DNA from: Branchiostoma floridae
Lineage: Eukaryota > Chordata > Leptocardii > Amphioxiformes > Branchiostomatidae
Assembly: GCF_000003815.2 (NCBI RefSeq)
Contig: NC_049981.1
Span: 4,783,159 to 4,829,363 of the forward strand
DNA: 46,205 bases
Reading direction: 5' to 3'
Shown here piece by piece: positions 37,101 through 39,212 of this stretch. The notes under the pieces are model-generated. The model did not search any database. It was not told the DNA's origin and was given only the letters and a program-made list of their open reading frames with translations. Position numbers and translations under genes: made by a program. The first letter of the stretch is position 1, and the number at the start of each line of letters is the position of its first letter.

Positions 37101-37919
37101 CCCCCCCCCCCCGCCACCCAGGATAATTAGATATGAAGTATTGAGGTACTTACGTAATGCAGGTGGAATCGTTTGGCAGAAAACTGTAAGAAAGCAAATA
37201 CATTTATCTGATCAATGGTCTTAGTGCTATCTTAAATTAACTACATCCGTTATTGTTTACTCCTATATTGAATGTACATATAGACACTGCGTTATCAGTG
37301 ATCCGTGAAAGGCACGTATAGACCACGGATAGGTGCATAATTGCATTACTTACAGCCAGGTGATCAGTGACGCAGGACGTCTTGATGGTCTTGCAATGGG
37401 ATTTAAGATCCAGCAAGACACTTTAGAACGTTTGTACTAGGTAAACAGTAGGGGGTTATAGGTCAAGACACGGGCTATACGACATCAAGGGGGTTTAAAA
37501 GAAGCAAAGATTCACTAGAAATGTAAGAAACATTTACAAATGTCACAAAAATGCTCCTAATTCGACTTGGAAAGCCTTTGTTAGACGAGAAGTCAACAGG
37601 GCTTTGGAACATGTAACAAGGGCCAAGGCAACAGATATTACTAGTGCTTGCAGGCATAATGGTTGCGCAGTACACAGCAACCGATTGAATAAAAGGCTGT
37701 AAAAGAAATTGTGTATCTCGCATTAGAGTTGGAATAAAGAATGTAACACCGGTTCTCAATAGTTACAGAGTTGCAAACAACCAAAAACATGGGGTCTTGT
37801 ACAGTTGACTAAAAGTGTGGTATACTACAGTTGACAAAAGTCAGTAAACACATTTTGTACTTACCCAGGCTAGAATTAGCCACCATGAGTGCCCCAACTA
37901 TCCTCAGGGCAAACTTCAT
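768..37919 (-). CDS. Gene A: type I membrane sushi/vWA/EGF/SEA receptor-like protein (multi-exon span)
   Basis: This is the full span from signal-peptide ATG (37919) to stop (768). Assembled exons give 1547 aa: signal peptide, 9 sushi domains, an EGF fragment, vWA, divergent sushi, EGF, 4 sushi, Ser/Thr/Pro stalk with EGF, calcium-binding EGF, SEA, EGF, one transmembrane helix and a tyrosine- and proline-rich tail. All introns are phase 1 except phase-0 introns inside vWA and SEA, and the exon sum (4644 nt) is divisible by three; this coherence is the main evidence that they form one gene. Sushi+vWA+EGF chimeras occur in secreted SVEP1-like proteins, but this one has its own membrane anchor and signalling-type tail. 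A cell-surface recognition or adhesion receptor is inferred. Weakest links are the two most 5' exons, the EGF fragment and the 7.5-kb intron (29.7-37.2 kb), so the true start could differ. A partial sushi exon at 36511-36591 could add 27 residues in frame. Confidence 0.72.
1471..1503 (-). CDS. Gene A 33-nt cytoplasmic microexon
   Basis: A 33-nt, phase 1-1 exon between acceptor aataagcag and donor gtcaga adds A-NQENGYDSGN between the transmembrane exon and the tail exon. Gene B has the same-length exon (43176-43208) reading G-TQETGYGFGN with the same splice-site context. Matching length, phase and protein sequence in both paralogues is the evidence. It contributes one more tyrosine. The donor is a weak match to consensus, so the exon may be alternatively spliced. 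Confidence 0.7.
1531..1665 (-). CDS. Gene A transmembrane exon
   Basis: A phase 1-1 exon of 45 codons between acceptor gcttttacag and donor gtatag. It encodes a membrane helix starting MPLFVVAAVVGTAVGSLVGG with small-residue GxxxG-type spacings, then LLLVGAVTLLI and a basic stop-transfer RRCRKAR. The gene B exon at 43230-43364 is the same length and very similar. It anchors the protein as a single-pass type I membrane protein, given the signal peptide at the other end. Confidence 0.9.
1798..2065. repeat. Intronic repeat copy 1 with CRE and twin E-boxes
   Basis: About 265 bp shared with 21762-22013 and 43693-43965. It contains a perfect TGACGTCA (1817-1824) followed by two GATCACGTG motifs (1836-1844 and 1853-1861), and shares the run gtttagcattgtactatgat with both other copies. 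In A and B it sits in the same intron, just upstream of the transmembrane exon. It may be an old mobile element or a paralogous intronic regulatory block; the third copy in an unrelated intron of A argues for mobility. Confidence 0.75.
2077..2465. repeat. Palindrome array 1 (24-bp units)
   Basis: Roughly ten near-identical palindromes of the form TCAGCACTGG-n4-CCAGTGCTGA plus partial ones, spaced at about 31-34 bp with a few longer gaps. The 10-bp arms are conserved while the 4-6 nt centres vary (tttt, ttac, aacc, aaga, gctt and others). Short open frames across it (repeating QHWKTSAE-like) are by-products of the repeat. It lies in the intron between the 3281-3430 EGF exon and the transmembrane exon, at one edge of the 5-kb block missing from gene B. 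Confidence 0.9.
2599..2614 (-). promoter_or_regulatory. Orphan histone-type 3' stem-loop
   Basis: On the minus strand the 16 nt read GGCCCTTTTCAGGGCC, matching the metazoan replication-dependent histone mRNA 3' stem-loop: 6-bp stem, TTTC loop and 3' flank beginning ACC. A purine-rich AGAAAGGG lies about 15 nt downstream, where a histone downstream element would be. I see no histone coding sequence upstream. It could be a relic, a co-opted signal or coincidence. Confidence 0.5.
2770..2942. repeat. Palindrome array 2 (24-bp units)
   Basis: Five full copies and one half copy of the palindrome seen at 2077-2465, with a 31-32 bp period (units start near 2771, 2803, 2855, 2886 and 2918). About 300 bp of unrelated DNA, including the histone-type stem-loop, separates the two arrays. 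Confidence 0.9.
3105..3235. repeat. Short tandem repeat with ATTCGTGCG core
   Basis: Degenerate tandem units of about 20-24 bp alternating attcgtgcgaatttcataat and tagtgattcgtg(t/c)g-like pieces. It lies just downstream of the 3281-3430 EGF exon, in its intron. Confidence 0.6.
3281..3430 (-). CDS. Gene A membrane-proximal EGF-like exon
   Basis: A phase 1-1 exon of 50 codons (acceptor taccttacag, donor gtaagt). Six cysteines in EGF order: YCGDSNTQDAC, DYC, GGFTCRC and finally GRNC, with a long last loop containing HIDDSPDG. It is the last extracellular module of A before the transmembrane exon, and belongs to the ~5-kb block absent from gene B. Confidence 0.85.
4011..4221 (-). CDS. Gene A SEA domain, C-terminal exon
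   Basis: Acceptor ttcatgcag in phase 0, donor gtaatt in phase 1. It reads FDDLVDDWVDNVPDVDKV..., then FNNFRSGSLIANNDVML and SSAQVQEGLNRRI. FRSGS followed by hydrophobic residues matches the SEA core, where autoproteolysis occurs between G and S in the GS(V/I/L) motif. SEA domains sit near the membrane in mucins and adhesion receptors. The donor was chosen because it restores phase 1; the open frame continues a short way past it. Confidence 0.75.
4544..4659 (-). CDS. Gene A SEA domain, N-terminal exon
   Basis: A phase 1 to phase 0 exon of 116 nt (acceptor catttgatag, donor gtacgt). It encodes TSRHNIDVTYTDNFDYNPDQ and ends RRRHMNE, joining directly to FDDLVDDW of the next exon. Together they make about 108 residues, the usual SEA length. 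The polypyrimidine tract before the acceptor is poor. Confidence 0.65.
4921..5377. mobile_element. Inverted-repeat element (MITE) with GAATGC subrepeats
   Basis: Imperfect terminal inverted repeats: TTAAATCCCCTTCACACGAG at the left, and CTCGTGTGAAGGGGGCTTTAA at the right with a 1-nt bulge. The interior is dominated by GAATGCCGT/AGAATG-type words. A diverged related segment lies at about 4807-4920 (gccttcacacggaaatcg). The open frame across it is a by-product of the biased composition. Confidence 0.75.
5472..5597 (-). CDS. Gene A calcium-binding EGF exon
   Basis: A phase 1-1 exon of 42 codons (acceptor attcattag, donor gtacgt). It begins DVDECSTSPC, the calcium-binding EGF signature, and has CKNRPGSFDCVC, fitting the Asp/Asn beta-hydroxylation consensus C-x-[DN]-x4-[FY]-x-C. 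The six cysteines end at DDDNC. It sits between the stalk/EGF exon and the SEA domain. Confidence 0.92.
5932..6150 (-). CDS. Gene A Ser/Thr/Pro stalk plus EGF exon
   Basis: A phase 1-1 exon of 73 codons (acceptor ctcctgtag, donor gtgagt). The first ~38 residues are rich in Ser, Thr and Pro (SIAPTTSATIDVTPSANLG, then TPTVPQVSTSPASVSPPT), typical of an O-glycosylated mucin-like spacer. An EGF domain follows with CSPICGVLASC, RCVCNTGFKGDGFTC. The pairing of mucin-like stalk and SEA domain in one protein is common in membrane mucins. Confidence 0.88.
7198..7308 (-). pseudogene. Dead EGF exon relic of gene A
   Basis: The minus strand reads NPCKNRGTCTD, then FQCACLAGYEG, clearly related to the EGF exon of gene B at 44083-44195 (KPCKSGGTCID, FQCACPAGYEGDTC). 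Relative to B, A has lost 2 nt just before the final cysteine (frameshift), its donor is ataagt instead of gtaagt, and the acceptor region is shortened. Flanking intron sequence also matches B. The exon is therefore decayed and should not be spliced. Confidence 0.8.
7502..7553 (-). pseudogene. 3' half of a sushi exon, truncated at a transposon
   Basis: The minus strand keeps TCQADGTWSNTVPTCA and a normal donor gtaag, but the 5' half of the domain is gone. The homology stops exactly at the TTAA target site of the element at 7558-8500, and no 5' half is seen on the element's other side. It corresponds by position to the last sushi exon of gene B. Confidence 0.85.
7558..8500. mobile_element. Non-autonomous piggyBac-like element, copy 1
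   Basis: Flanked by TTAA on both sides (7554-7557 and 8501-8504) with perfect 16-bp terminal inverted repeats CCCTATTCAGACCGGG / CCCGGTCTGAATAGGG. TTAA target duplication and CCC termini are the piggyBac hallmarks. No transposase frame is present. The interior carries several TGACGTCA palindromes and a poly-G run near each end. A second copy in the opposite orientation is at 19716-20576. Confidence 0.88.
8621..8800 (-). CDS. Gene A sushi exon (14th full CCP)
   Basis: A phase 1-1, 60-codon sushi domain: QCQALTAPTNGALNP, VTFTCNTGYQLSG, SRCRADGTWSSAVPTC. Four cysteines and the conserved Trp are present. Three tandem acceptor-like AGs (ggttctacag / ggtacag / ggttcag) precede it. Intron flanks at its 3' side nearly repeat those of the exon at 10655 (gtacggtctaat, gtggtatgaga), marking a recent exon duplication. 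Confidence 0.93.
9084..9121. repeat. Perfect 17-bp hairpin
   Basis: TACCTACACAACCTACA, a 4-nt loop (tttc), then its exact reverse complement. It lies in an intron of gene A, isolated from other repeats. It may be a solo mini foldback element. Confidence 0.8.
9724..9876. mobile_element. Foldback element, about 153 bp
   Basis: Near-perfect inverted repeats of about 34 bp (left ataaaatacaacacgg..., right ccgtgttgtattttat) enclose an inner GC-rich inverted repeat (cgcgggtcggatc / gatccgacccgcg) and a small CCGGCCTTCGGCCG core. Almost the whole unit can fold on itself. Confidence 0.85.
10655..10834 (-). CDS. Gene A sushi exon (13th full CCP)
   Basis: A phase 1-1, 60-codon exon (acceptor aattttag, donor gtaagt). 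It reads RQCPVLTATANGVRTP, MITFTCDTGYQLNG, LTCQADGTWSGNAPTC. Its N-terminal half resembles the neighbouring exon at 11077 (NGxRTPxTxSNFYT), and its 3' intron flank resembles that at 8621, so this trio arose by local duplication. Confidence 0.93.
11077..11256 (-). CDS. Gene A sushi exon (12th full CCP)
   Basis: A phase 1-1, 60-codon exon (acceptor ccattgcag, donor gtaaga). It reads ARECPPLTAPANGMRTP, ITFTCNSGYVLSG, LTCRADGTWSNTIPTC. All four sushi cysteines and the Trp are present. Confidence 0.93.
11816..12117. mobile_element. Inverted-repeat element (MITE), about 300 bp
   Basis: Imperfect inverted repeats extend far inward: left attgaactagttaaactg and ttgtcaaggaatgaacaa, right their complements. 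The centre carries a gtgacgtcac palindrome, atgcaaat and cacgtgac. Inserted in the intron between the sushi exons at 12333 and 11077. Confidence 0.8.
12333..12515 (-). CDS. Gene A sushi exon (11th full CCP)
   Basis: A phase 1-1, 61-codon exon (acceptor aatttcag, donor gtaagg). It reads LQCPALPNPINGALSP, VVTFSCNTGYVLIG, TTCQADERWSNPVPTC. All four cysteines are present. It is the first of the four sushi domains that follow the EGF exon. Confidence 0.93.
12840..12990. repeat. SINE-like dispersed repeat, copy 1
   Basis: Shares the order tacccattttt..cacctg, a short G-rich or gaagtgagaaag segment, gtcttttccgagagtacaagatc and a following ttgaac box with 25345-25450. A poly-G run (12 nt, about 12881-12892) interrupts it. 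A tRNA-derived SINE is possible but not shown. Confidence 0.45.
13248..13355 (-). CDS. Gene A EGF exon between sushi blocks
   Basis: A phase 1-1 exon of 36 codons (acceptor ttttacag, donor gtgagt). It reads VDHCSPNMCENGGQCFP, SFRCRCASGYSGDTC: a canonical EGF with all six cysteines and the CENGGxC signature. It joins the divergent sushi to the second sushi block. Confidence 0.95.
14032..14214 (-). CDS. Gene A divergent sushi exon after vWA
   Basis: A phase 1-1 exon of 61 codons (acceptor catcctag, donor gtagga). It reads VYCGEPHAPASGTWQG, GGSVDYSCSDGHTLVG, SITCQRTGTIGTWS and ends TPIC. The cysteine order is that of a sushi domain, but the sequence belongs to a different subtype from the other 13, which share the TAPxNGALxPTG motif. 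It therefore did not come from the same local amplification. Confidence 0.9.
14554..15086. mobile_element. Inverted-repeat element with TTAAAGGGGCATTCCACT ends
   Basis: Ends TTAAAGGGGCATTCCACT and AGTGGAATGCCCCTTTAA are exact reverse complements 533 bp apart. No coding frame is present. It lies in the intron between the second vWA exon and the divergent sushi exon. Confidence 0.85.
15291..15564 (-). CDS. Gene A vWA domain, C-terminal exon
   Basis: A phase 0 to phase 1 exon (acceptor cttgtcgcag, donor gtaagt). It reads ISFSTDIDNGNRENRPDAMI, VVTDGVSIDP, GITVFAVGIGDRIDRATLQQ, IAENDGKVFQV and ends GWFC. VVTDG is the third MIDAS loop of vWA domains, and the VFAVGIG strand and IAxxDxKVFxV helix/strand are typical of collagen- or matrilin-type vWA. 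With the upstream exon it gives about 193 residues, normal for the family. Confidence 0.93.
15901..16959. mobile_element. Inverted-repeat element, about 1.06 kb, inside the vWA intron
   Basis: Ends AAGCCCCGGTCACAAAGCGC and GCGCTTTGTGACCGGGGCTT are exact reverse complements, and the match continues imperfectly (tacgattccttgcgatg / catcgcaagaaatcctat). A further internal copy of cacaaagcgcgta lies near 16020. No transposase is seen. It occupies most of the phase-0 intron that splits vWA. Confidence 0.85.
17010..17314 (-). CDS. Gene A vWA domain, N-terminal exon
   Basis: A phase 1 to phase 0 exon of 305 nt. It reads LPCDRLDLQGWDIVFLLDSA, then EVKSFTRLTIDELIDSDGV, RIGLVQYDDTQNTNFNLNQH and SGGTYTGRAIHYARL. 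IVFLLDS and GGTYTG are the first and second MIDAS regions. The usual DxSxS is DSADL here, so the metal-binding serines are missing. The donor (gttcga) is poor beyond GT but gives the correct phase and aligns with other vWA proteins. Confidence 0.9.
17346..17595. mobile_element. Inverted-repeat element with AAGGTGGTATCTCACTGCACTTG-type ends
   Basis: Left aaggttaaagtgcactctca and right ctgcagt..taccaccttt-type ends fold onto each other, with inner repeat cttgcgtcaagctt. Related ends occur at 25945-26190 and as a single end near 5375-5430. It lies just upstream of the vWA exon. Confidence 0.7.
17838..17879 (-). CDS. Possible 42-nt EGF-fragment exon of gene A
   Basis: Between acceptor ttgtacacag and donor gtattt, a phase 1-1 segment encodes DITEGYIGNGFNCT, matching the last loop of an EGF domain (GYxGNGFxC). 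The first five cysteines are absent nearby. Good splice context and retained phase suggest a functional microexon, but it may be a remnant of a lost EGF exon. It is included in the 1547-aa count; dropping it keeps the frame. Confidence 0.4.
18424..18600 (-). CDS. Gene A sushi exon (9th full CCP)
   Basis: A phase 1-1, 59-codon exon (acceptor tattgcag, donor gtaact). It reads VRCQLLTNLANGVVSPP, VVTFTCNQGFELNG, VTCRADRTWSKAIPSCT. The donor follows TGTACAT, which keeps the 1-1 phase. It is the last sushi before the vWA block. Confidence 0.9.
18950..19700. repeat. Tandemly duplicated AT-rich repeat ending in (CA)-rich tail
   Basis: Two diverged copies of about 240 bp share tcattaattatgcaaat, ctaaggtacc, gttatcct and gacaaaaa(c/t)gcccctgc. 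The right end is an acacacagacacac microsatellite followed by catggaggta. A dispersed element is likely; no coding frame is present. Confidence 0.65.
19716..20576. mobile_element. Non-autonomous piggyBac-like element, copy 2
   Basis: The same element as at 7558-8500 but inverted. The left end TTAA-CCCTATTCAGACCGGG is intact; the right end is degraded (ccgtctgtatagg, then a T-run and ttaa). It shares long internal stretches (caagatggcgg context, TGACGTCA palindromes) and has long poly-G and poly-C runs near its ends. It lies between the sushi exons at 18424 and 21499. Confidence 0.85.
20640..21490. other. Intronic DNA with no recognised feature
   Basis: No supported exon on either strand. The short open frames overlap in several phases and lack recognisable motifs. 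A short mirrored ccctatagggtt is the only structure noted. Confidence 0.5.
21499..21672 (-). CDS. Gene A sushi exon (8th full CCP)
   Basis: A phase 1-1, 58-codon exon (acceptor cgtttcag, donor gtaaag). It reads VQCPILSAPDNGFLSN, DVTFTCNLGYERVG, ATCQSDRTWSDPVATC. All four cysteines are present. Confidence 0.93.
21762..22013. repeat. Intronic repeat copy 2 with CRE and E-boxes
   Basis: Shares order and sequence with 1798-2065: TGACGTCA (21784-21791), then CACGTG twice (21806-21811, 21822-21827), atgattggtaatcagta, and tttagcattgtactatgatt. It sits between two sushi exons, away from the transmembrane exon. Confidence 0.7.
22062..22235 (-). CDS. Gene A sushi exon (7th full CCP)
   Basis: A phase 1-1, 58-codon exon (acceptor gttttccag, donor gtaaga). 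It reads VQCPLLSAPVNGALTPAG, VTFSCIPGYVLSA, VTCQANGAWSHVPTC. One residue shorter than its neighbours at WSHVPTC. Confidence 0.93.
22341..22411 (-). pseudogene. 5' half of a sushi exon (truncated relic)
   Basis: Normal acceptor (cttaatccag) and phase, reading VQCPVLTAPANGAVDPP then GSTPYR, after which similarity ends and no donor is found. Cysteines 2-4 are missing. If spliced in, the frame would run into intron. Two similar 5'-half relics lie in gene B. Confidence 0.8.
22420..22970. other. Intronic DNA with no recognised feature
   Basis: Between the truncated relic and the sushi exon at 22976 I find no exon, repeat or RNA that I can support. Confidence 0.5.
22976..23152 (-). CDS. Gene A sushi exon (6th full CCP)
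   Basis: A phase 1-1, 59-codon exon (acceptor tctcttcag, donor gtgagt). It reads VTCQTLTTPTNGALNPTG, VVSVTCNSGYERKG, VTCQADGTWSAAVATC. A LINE fragment on the opposite strand begins only tens of bases upstream of its acceptor. Confidence 0.93.
23190..25165 (+). mobile_element. 5'-truncated non-LTR retrotransposon (LINE), reverse transcriptase region
   Basis: An open frame from about 23290 to 24349 carries reverse-transcriptase motifs in order: APGNDELS, a YHPISVLPVFSKVLEKL block, GFRKHHST, FLDLSKAFDTVNHKILL, GVPQGSILGPLLFLIYINDL and the catalytic FADDTNLF. A second frame (24240-24821) carries the C-terminal region ending NSLSETLHL, so one frameshift lies near 24300. The AT-rich 3' region ends with aataaataaagtcaaaaagg near 25165. 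Lacking the 5' endonuclease part and carrying a frameshift, it is dead. Clade is probably CR1/Jockey-type (inference). Inserted antisense in an intron of gene A. Confidence 0.9.
25345..25450. repeat. SINE-like dispersed repeat, copy 2
   Basis: The counterpart of 12840-12990: tactcattttttcacctgag, gaagtgagaaag, gtgccttttccaagggcacaag and ggtttcgaactcgggg. The last part resembles a tRNA B-box, hinting at a tRNA-derived SINE. Orientation is uncertain. Confidence 0.45.
25583..25759 (-). CDS. Gene A sushi exon (5th full CCP)
   Basis: A phase 1-1, 59-codon exon (acceptor tgtgttaag, donor gtgcgg). It reads VQCPVLSDPLNGAVSPAG, NFNCDTGYRLSG, LTCRADGSWNNAIPTC. Both splice sites are weaker than average for this gene. 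Confidence 0.88.
25853..25911. repeat. (TCAC)n microsatellite
   Basis: About 14 uninterrupted copies of the tetranucleotide cact/tcac. Confidence 0.97.
25945..26190. mobile_element. Inverted-repeat element with AAGGTGGTATCTCACTGCACTTG ends
   Basis: Left taaaggtggtgtctcactgc and right gcagtgagataccacctta are near-exact reverse complements, with inner tgcacttgggg / cccaagtgca pairing. Same family as 17346-17595. Confidence 0.8.
26230..26406 (-). CDS. Gene A sushi exon (4th full CCP)
   Basis: A phase 1-1, 59-codon exon (acceptor tttactgcag, donor gtatat). It reads VQCPPLTAPVNGALSQTG, VVQFLCNTGYESDG, ATCRADQTWSATTPTC. All four cysteines are present. Confidence 0.93.
26838..27014 (-). CDS. Gene A sushi exon (3rd full CCP)
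   Basis: A phase 1-1, 59-codon exon (acceptor cctttttag, donor gtaagc). It reads VTCPTLTAPVNGVWNPTG, NTVTIKCNAGYVPDG, ITCQADRSWSAVLPTC. All four cysteines are present. Confidence 0.92.
27500..28285. repeat. Repeat region built on CCGAACACCAGCCGAC words
   Basis: Blocks at about 27500-27730 and 28095-28280 are packed with CCGAACACCAGCCGAC-type words in both orientations. They include an inverted pair (cccgaacaccagccgac / gtcggttggtgttcggg near 27515-27561) and three tandem 20-bp units cagccgaacgccagccgact at 28218-28277. A perfect 16-bp stem with 3-nt loop lies at 28182-28216. This looks like a mobile element with subterminal repeats; clean termini were not identified. Confidence 0.7.
28605..28781 (-). 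CDS. Gene A sushi exon (2nd full CCP)
   Basis: A phase 1-1, 59-codon exon (acceptor tctgttttag, donor gtaaga). It reads VQCPALTPPTNGALTPTG, MVTFSCNTGYVRNG, TTCQADGSWSNPVPTC. Close in sequence to gene B sushi exons (GYVRNGAxTTTCQADGSW), suggesting interchange or shared ancestry. Confidence 0.94.
29506..29682 (-). CDS. Gene A sushi exon (1st full CCP)
   Basis: A phase 1-1, 59-codon exon (acceptor tacctcag, donor gtacat). It reads VTCPARTAPANGAVNPTG, VQFTCDQGYQLNG, ATCQADGTWSASVPTC. It is the most 5' complete sushi domain; the next candidate exon upstream is 6.8 kb away. Confidence 0.93.
29690..32170. other. Long intron segment, AT-rich, no exon recognised
   Basis: No supported coding sequence. 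Contains a dispersed repeat piece at 30040-30090 (aataataata..tggtgtatttt, cagtaggtaccca) also present at 45840-45890, and an oligo-T followed by tttatttattcaacatc near 30515 that resembles the reversed tail of a retroelement. Confidence 0.5.
32175..32274. other. Assembly gap (100 N)
   Basis: Exactly 100 N, a conventional placeholder; true size unknown. It lies inside the long 5' intron of gene A. Confidence 0.99.
32420..33090. promoter_or_regulatory. Cluster of CCAAT and CArG boxes in 5' intron
   Basis: Three CCAAT-type motifs (attgg at 32423 and 32474, ccaat at 32442) are followed by perfect CArG boxes CCATATATGG at 32542-32551, 32578-32587 and 33074-33083, in GC-richer DNA with CpG-containing words (cacgcgcgcggg). 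CArG boxes bind SRF and CCAAT boxes NF-Y. This could be an internal promoter or enhancer, or an element's own promoter. No transcript start can be shown from sequence. Confidence 0.4.
32640..33420. repeat. Tandem duplication, two diverged copies about 485 bp apart
   Basis: Copy 1 (about 32638-32860) and copy 2 (about 33125-33345) share cgccaa.ttggctt.taaatc, ggggtcctttt, accaaatttc, cttaatacctgg.cacgggaggc and ataaaatcattnt. The following ccaaatttcagatcattcggt resembles units of the 40.4-41.1 kb satellite. Confidence 0.8.
33916..34791 (-). mobile_element. 5'-truncated LINE, reverse transcriptase C-terminal part
   Basis: An open frame of 291 codons begins at the YINDM strand and the catalytic FADDSSLL motif, and continues through the thumb and C-terminal region (ISSWSARWLNPLKTEEMLFS, RPLLEYADIIWHG, LERVQYECALTVSGAVRGSS) to a natural stop. 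Everything upstream of the palm motif is missing, typical of 5' truncation. It is a different family from the copy at 23.2-25.2 kb. It lies in the long 5' intron of gene A, same strand. Confidence 0.88.
34900..35630. other. Intronic DNA with no recognised feature
   Basis: G/T-rich on the plus strand; no exon, RNA or repeat that I can define. Short frames lack motifs. Confidence 0.45.
35644..35805. mobile_element. 162-bp inverted-repeat element with perfect 9-bp target duplication
   Basis: Ends TAGCCTGGGTACCATCCGGA and TCCGGATGGTACCCAGGCTA are exact reverse complements and extend imperfectly to gtagttcgctcc / ggagcgaactac. The same 9 bp ACATTATAC flank it at 35635-35643 and 35806-35814. Long TIRs with a 9-bp duplication suggest a Mutator-like origin (inference). 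Confidence 0.93.
36511..36591 (-). pseudogene. Partial sushi exon (3' half), possibly still spliceable
   Basis: The 3' half reads ASSATCQANGQWSKPVHTCT and ends in a good donor (gtaaga), but the first two cysteines are missing and upstream sequence (ETEPLIN) is unlike a sushi domain. An AG (ggtctatag) gives an in-frame 81-nt phase 1-1 candidate. An inverted repeat (ggttcggt / accgaaac) sits at the break, suggesting an insertion. More likely a relic; not counted in the protein. Confidence 0.55.
37097..37112. repeat. Poly-C tract
   Basis: A run of about 15 C on the plus strand in an intron; length may be unreliable in assembly. Confidence 0.8.
37154..37183 (-). CDS. Possible 30-nt microexon 2 of gene A
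   Basis: Strong acceptor (tttgctttcttacag) and donor (gtaagt) bracket 30 nt that keep phase 1-1 and read FCQTIPPAL. The text resembles the start of a sushi domain. It could be a true microexon after the signal peptide or a truncated sushi exon. Included in the 1547-aa count; skipping it does not change frame. Confidence 0.45.
37865..37919 (-). CDS. Gene A exon 1: signal peptide
   Basis: ATG at 37919 opens MKFALRIVGALMVANSSLG and meets a consensus donor gtaagt in phase 1, the phase needed by all downstream exons. A short basic start, hydrophobic core and small residues fit a signal peptide, and a single small exon for it is typical of such genes. An in-frame upstream ATG exists (about 34 codons earlier), but the sequence between is not signal-like, so I chose the inner ATG. 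Assignment to gene A rests on phase, strand and position. Confidence 0.65.
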
Positions 37920-38099
37920 GGTGTAGTCGTATAAGTGAACAACTTTACGTTTAAAAGGATCCGACACACAACGTGAAGATGTAAGTCTTATCCGAAAAGA
38001 TAGGTCGTATCTCCAGACGTACACTCACACAAGAACGGTGTCTTCTTCAGGAGAAGTGAACAGACAAACCCCCATGTGAACGCGCGCCGTTTCCTTGTG

Positions 38100-38840
38100 T
38101 AACCTTTACATACCAGGCTAAATTATGTGCTTAAAACTAAAGGTCATGGGGTGACATAACTTCGTACCAAATCGTAAAAAGCAGCTTACTCAGGGTCACC
38201 GCACTATTTGTATCTAAATTGTTTTTGTGTATATACATCATATTTTCAAATTCAATCTGACATTAGGAATTAACGTCTGACGTGTCACAGATAGTAATGT
38301 CAAAATTTAGATACGCCTGCATCTCCCGTTAATGAATAAAGAAAATTACAGGACGTCCTTCAACATCTGACCCCAAGTCAAAGTTCACAGGTGAAAGCAG
38401 ATTGTTGTGAATGCGCTCGAATACACGAATTACACACACACGCAAAGTGTGTGTTTGTGTAGGTGAATATGATACGTGTGTTTGTATAGGAATCAGATTT
38501 CTATTTTCAATTGTTGATCTTGTTCCCATGTGAGTTAAATGTGCAGAAGTGTCCTCCACTTTTAATTTGTCCTCAGAATATCCCGTAGGCGCCGTTATGC
38601 ATTGTTCATCAAACATGAATAGACTCTGAGGTAACCACATGGTATGTGAGATGGTATGTGAGTTATTTTGTTTCCAGTTCAAGACACAACAACACTATAA
38701 CAGCATTTCCCACACTATACCGTACAAAGCCTTTAGTGTTTATATAATTAATGCAACTTACCACACGTTGTTTTGATACTGAATATATGATAGGTAATGT
38801 TTTAATAAAAAAAAATTAGACTCCGATAATAGACTATTGA
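38100..38840. other. Region upstream of gene A, no gene recognised
   Basis: Between gene A exon 1 and the small plus-strand frame near 38.9 kb nothing coding is supported. Contains a cacacacacgcaaagtgtgtg self-complementary segment near 38435. The core promoter of A should lie near 38.0-38.1 kb, but I see no clear TATA box. Confidence 0.4.
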
Positions 38841-38906
38841 GACGTCTTGTCACACAAGTCACATTGCCGCTTATCATACCTTCAGTCAACCGTCCACAAT
38901 TTCTGT

Positions 38907-39212
38907 ATGGCGGCGATCGCAGACGACAAAGCTATTGTACAGATTTGTCAACGGATCTTATACGCTTCGTGTGTTTATGATCACAGCGACGTGCAGCATA
39001 ATCGCCGTCTAGTTGAATGGGGGTATTACAATAAGGGGTGCCTACGTGTTATCTACATGTTACGATTTGTTCTTCGCACGAATCACGAAATTTTATGGGA
39101 CAAGCAGCGTTTAATGCGAAACGGCCCACCGCTTCCTGGATCACGTGACAAAGTTAAGCGGGATATTCAAAATGGCGGCGTCGAGCTGCGTCGACGGGAA
39201 AATATGGCGTGA
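38907..39212 (+). CDS. Uncharacterised small open frame, 101 aa
   Basis: Begins MAAIADDKAIVQICQRILYA at an ATGGCGGCG context and ends RRRENMA. No domain recognised. The region is GC-richer than its surroundings and has further ATGGCGGC words near 39170 plus tcacgtgac at about 39142, so it could instead be a CpG-rich regulatory patch or a fragment of a mobile element. No splice partner is evident. Low confidence as a gene. Confidence 0.2.
   Translation: MAAIADDKAIVQICQRILYASCVYDHSDVQHNRRLVEWGYYNKGCLRVIYMLRFVLRTNHEILWDKQRLMRNGPPLPGSRDKVKRDIQNGGVELRRRENMA

Noticed and set aside
38329-38682. 117-aa minus-strand frame upstream of gene A
   Set aside because: Low-complexity (cacaca/gtgtgt) content, no motif, no phase link to gene A.
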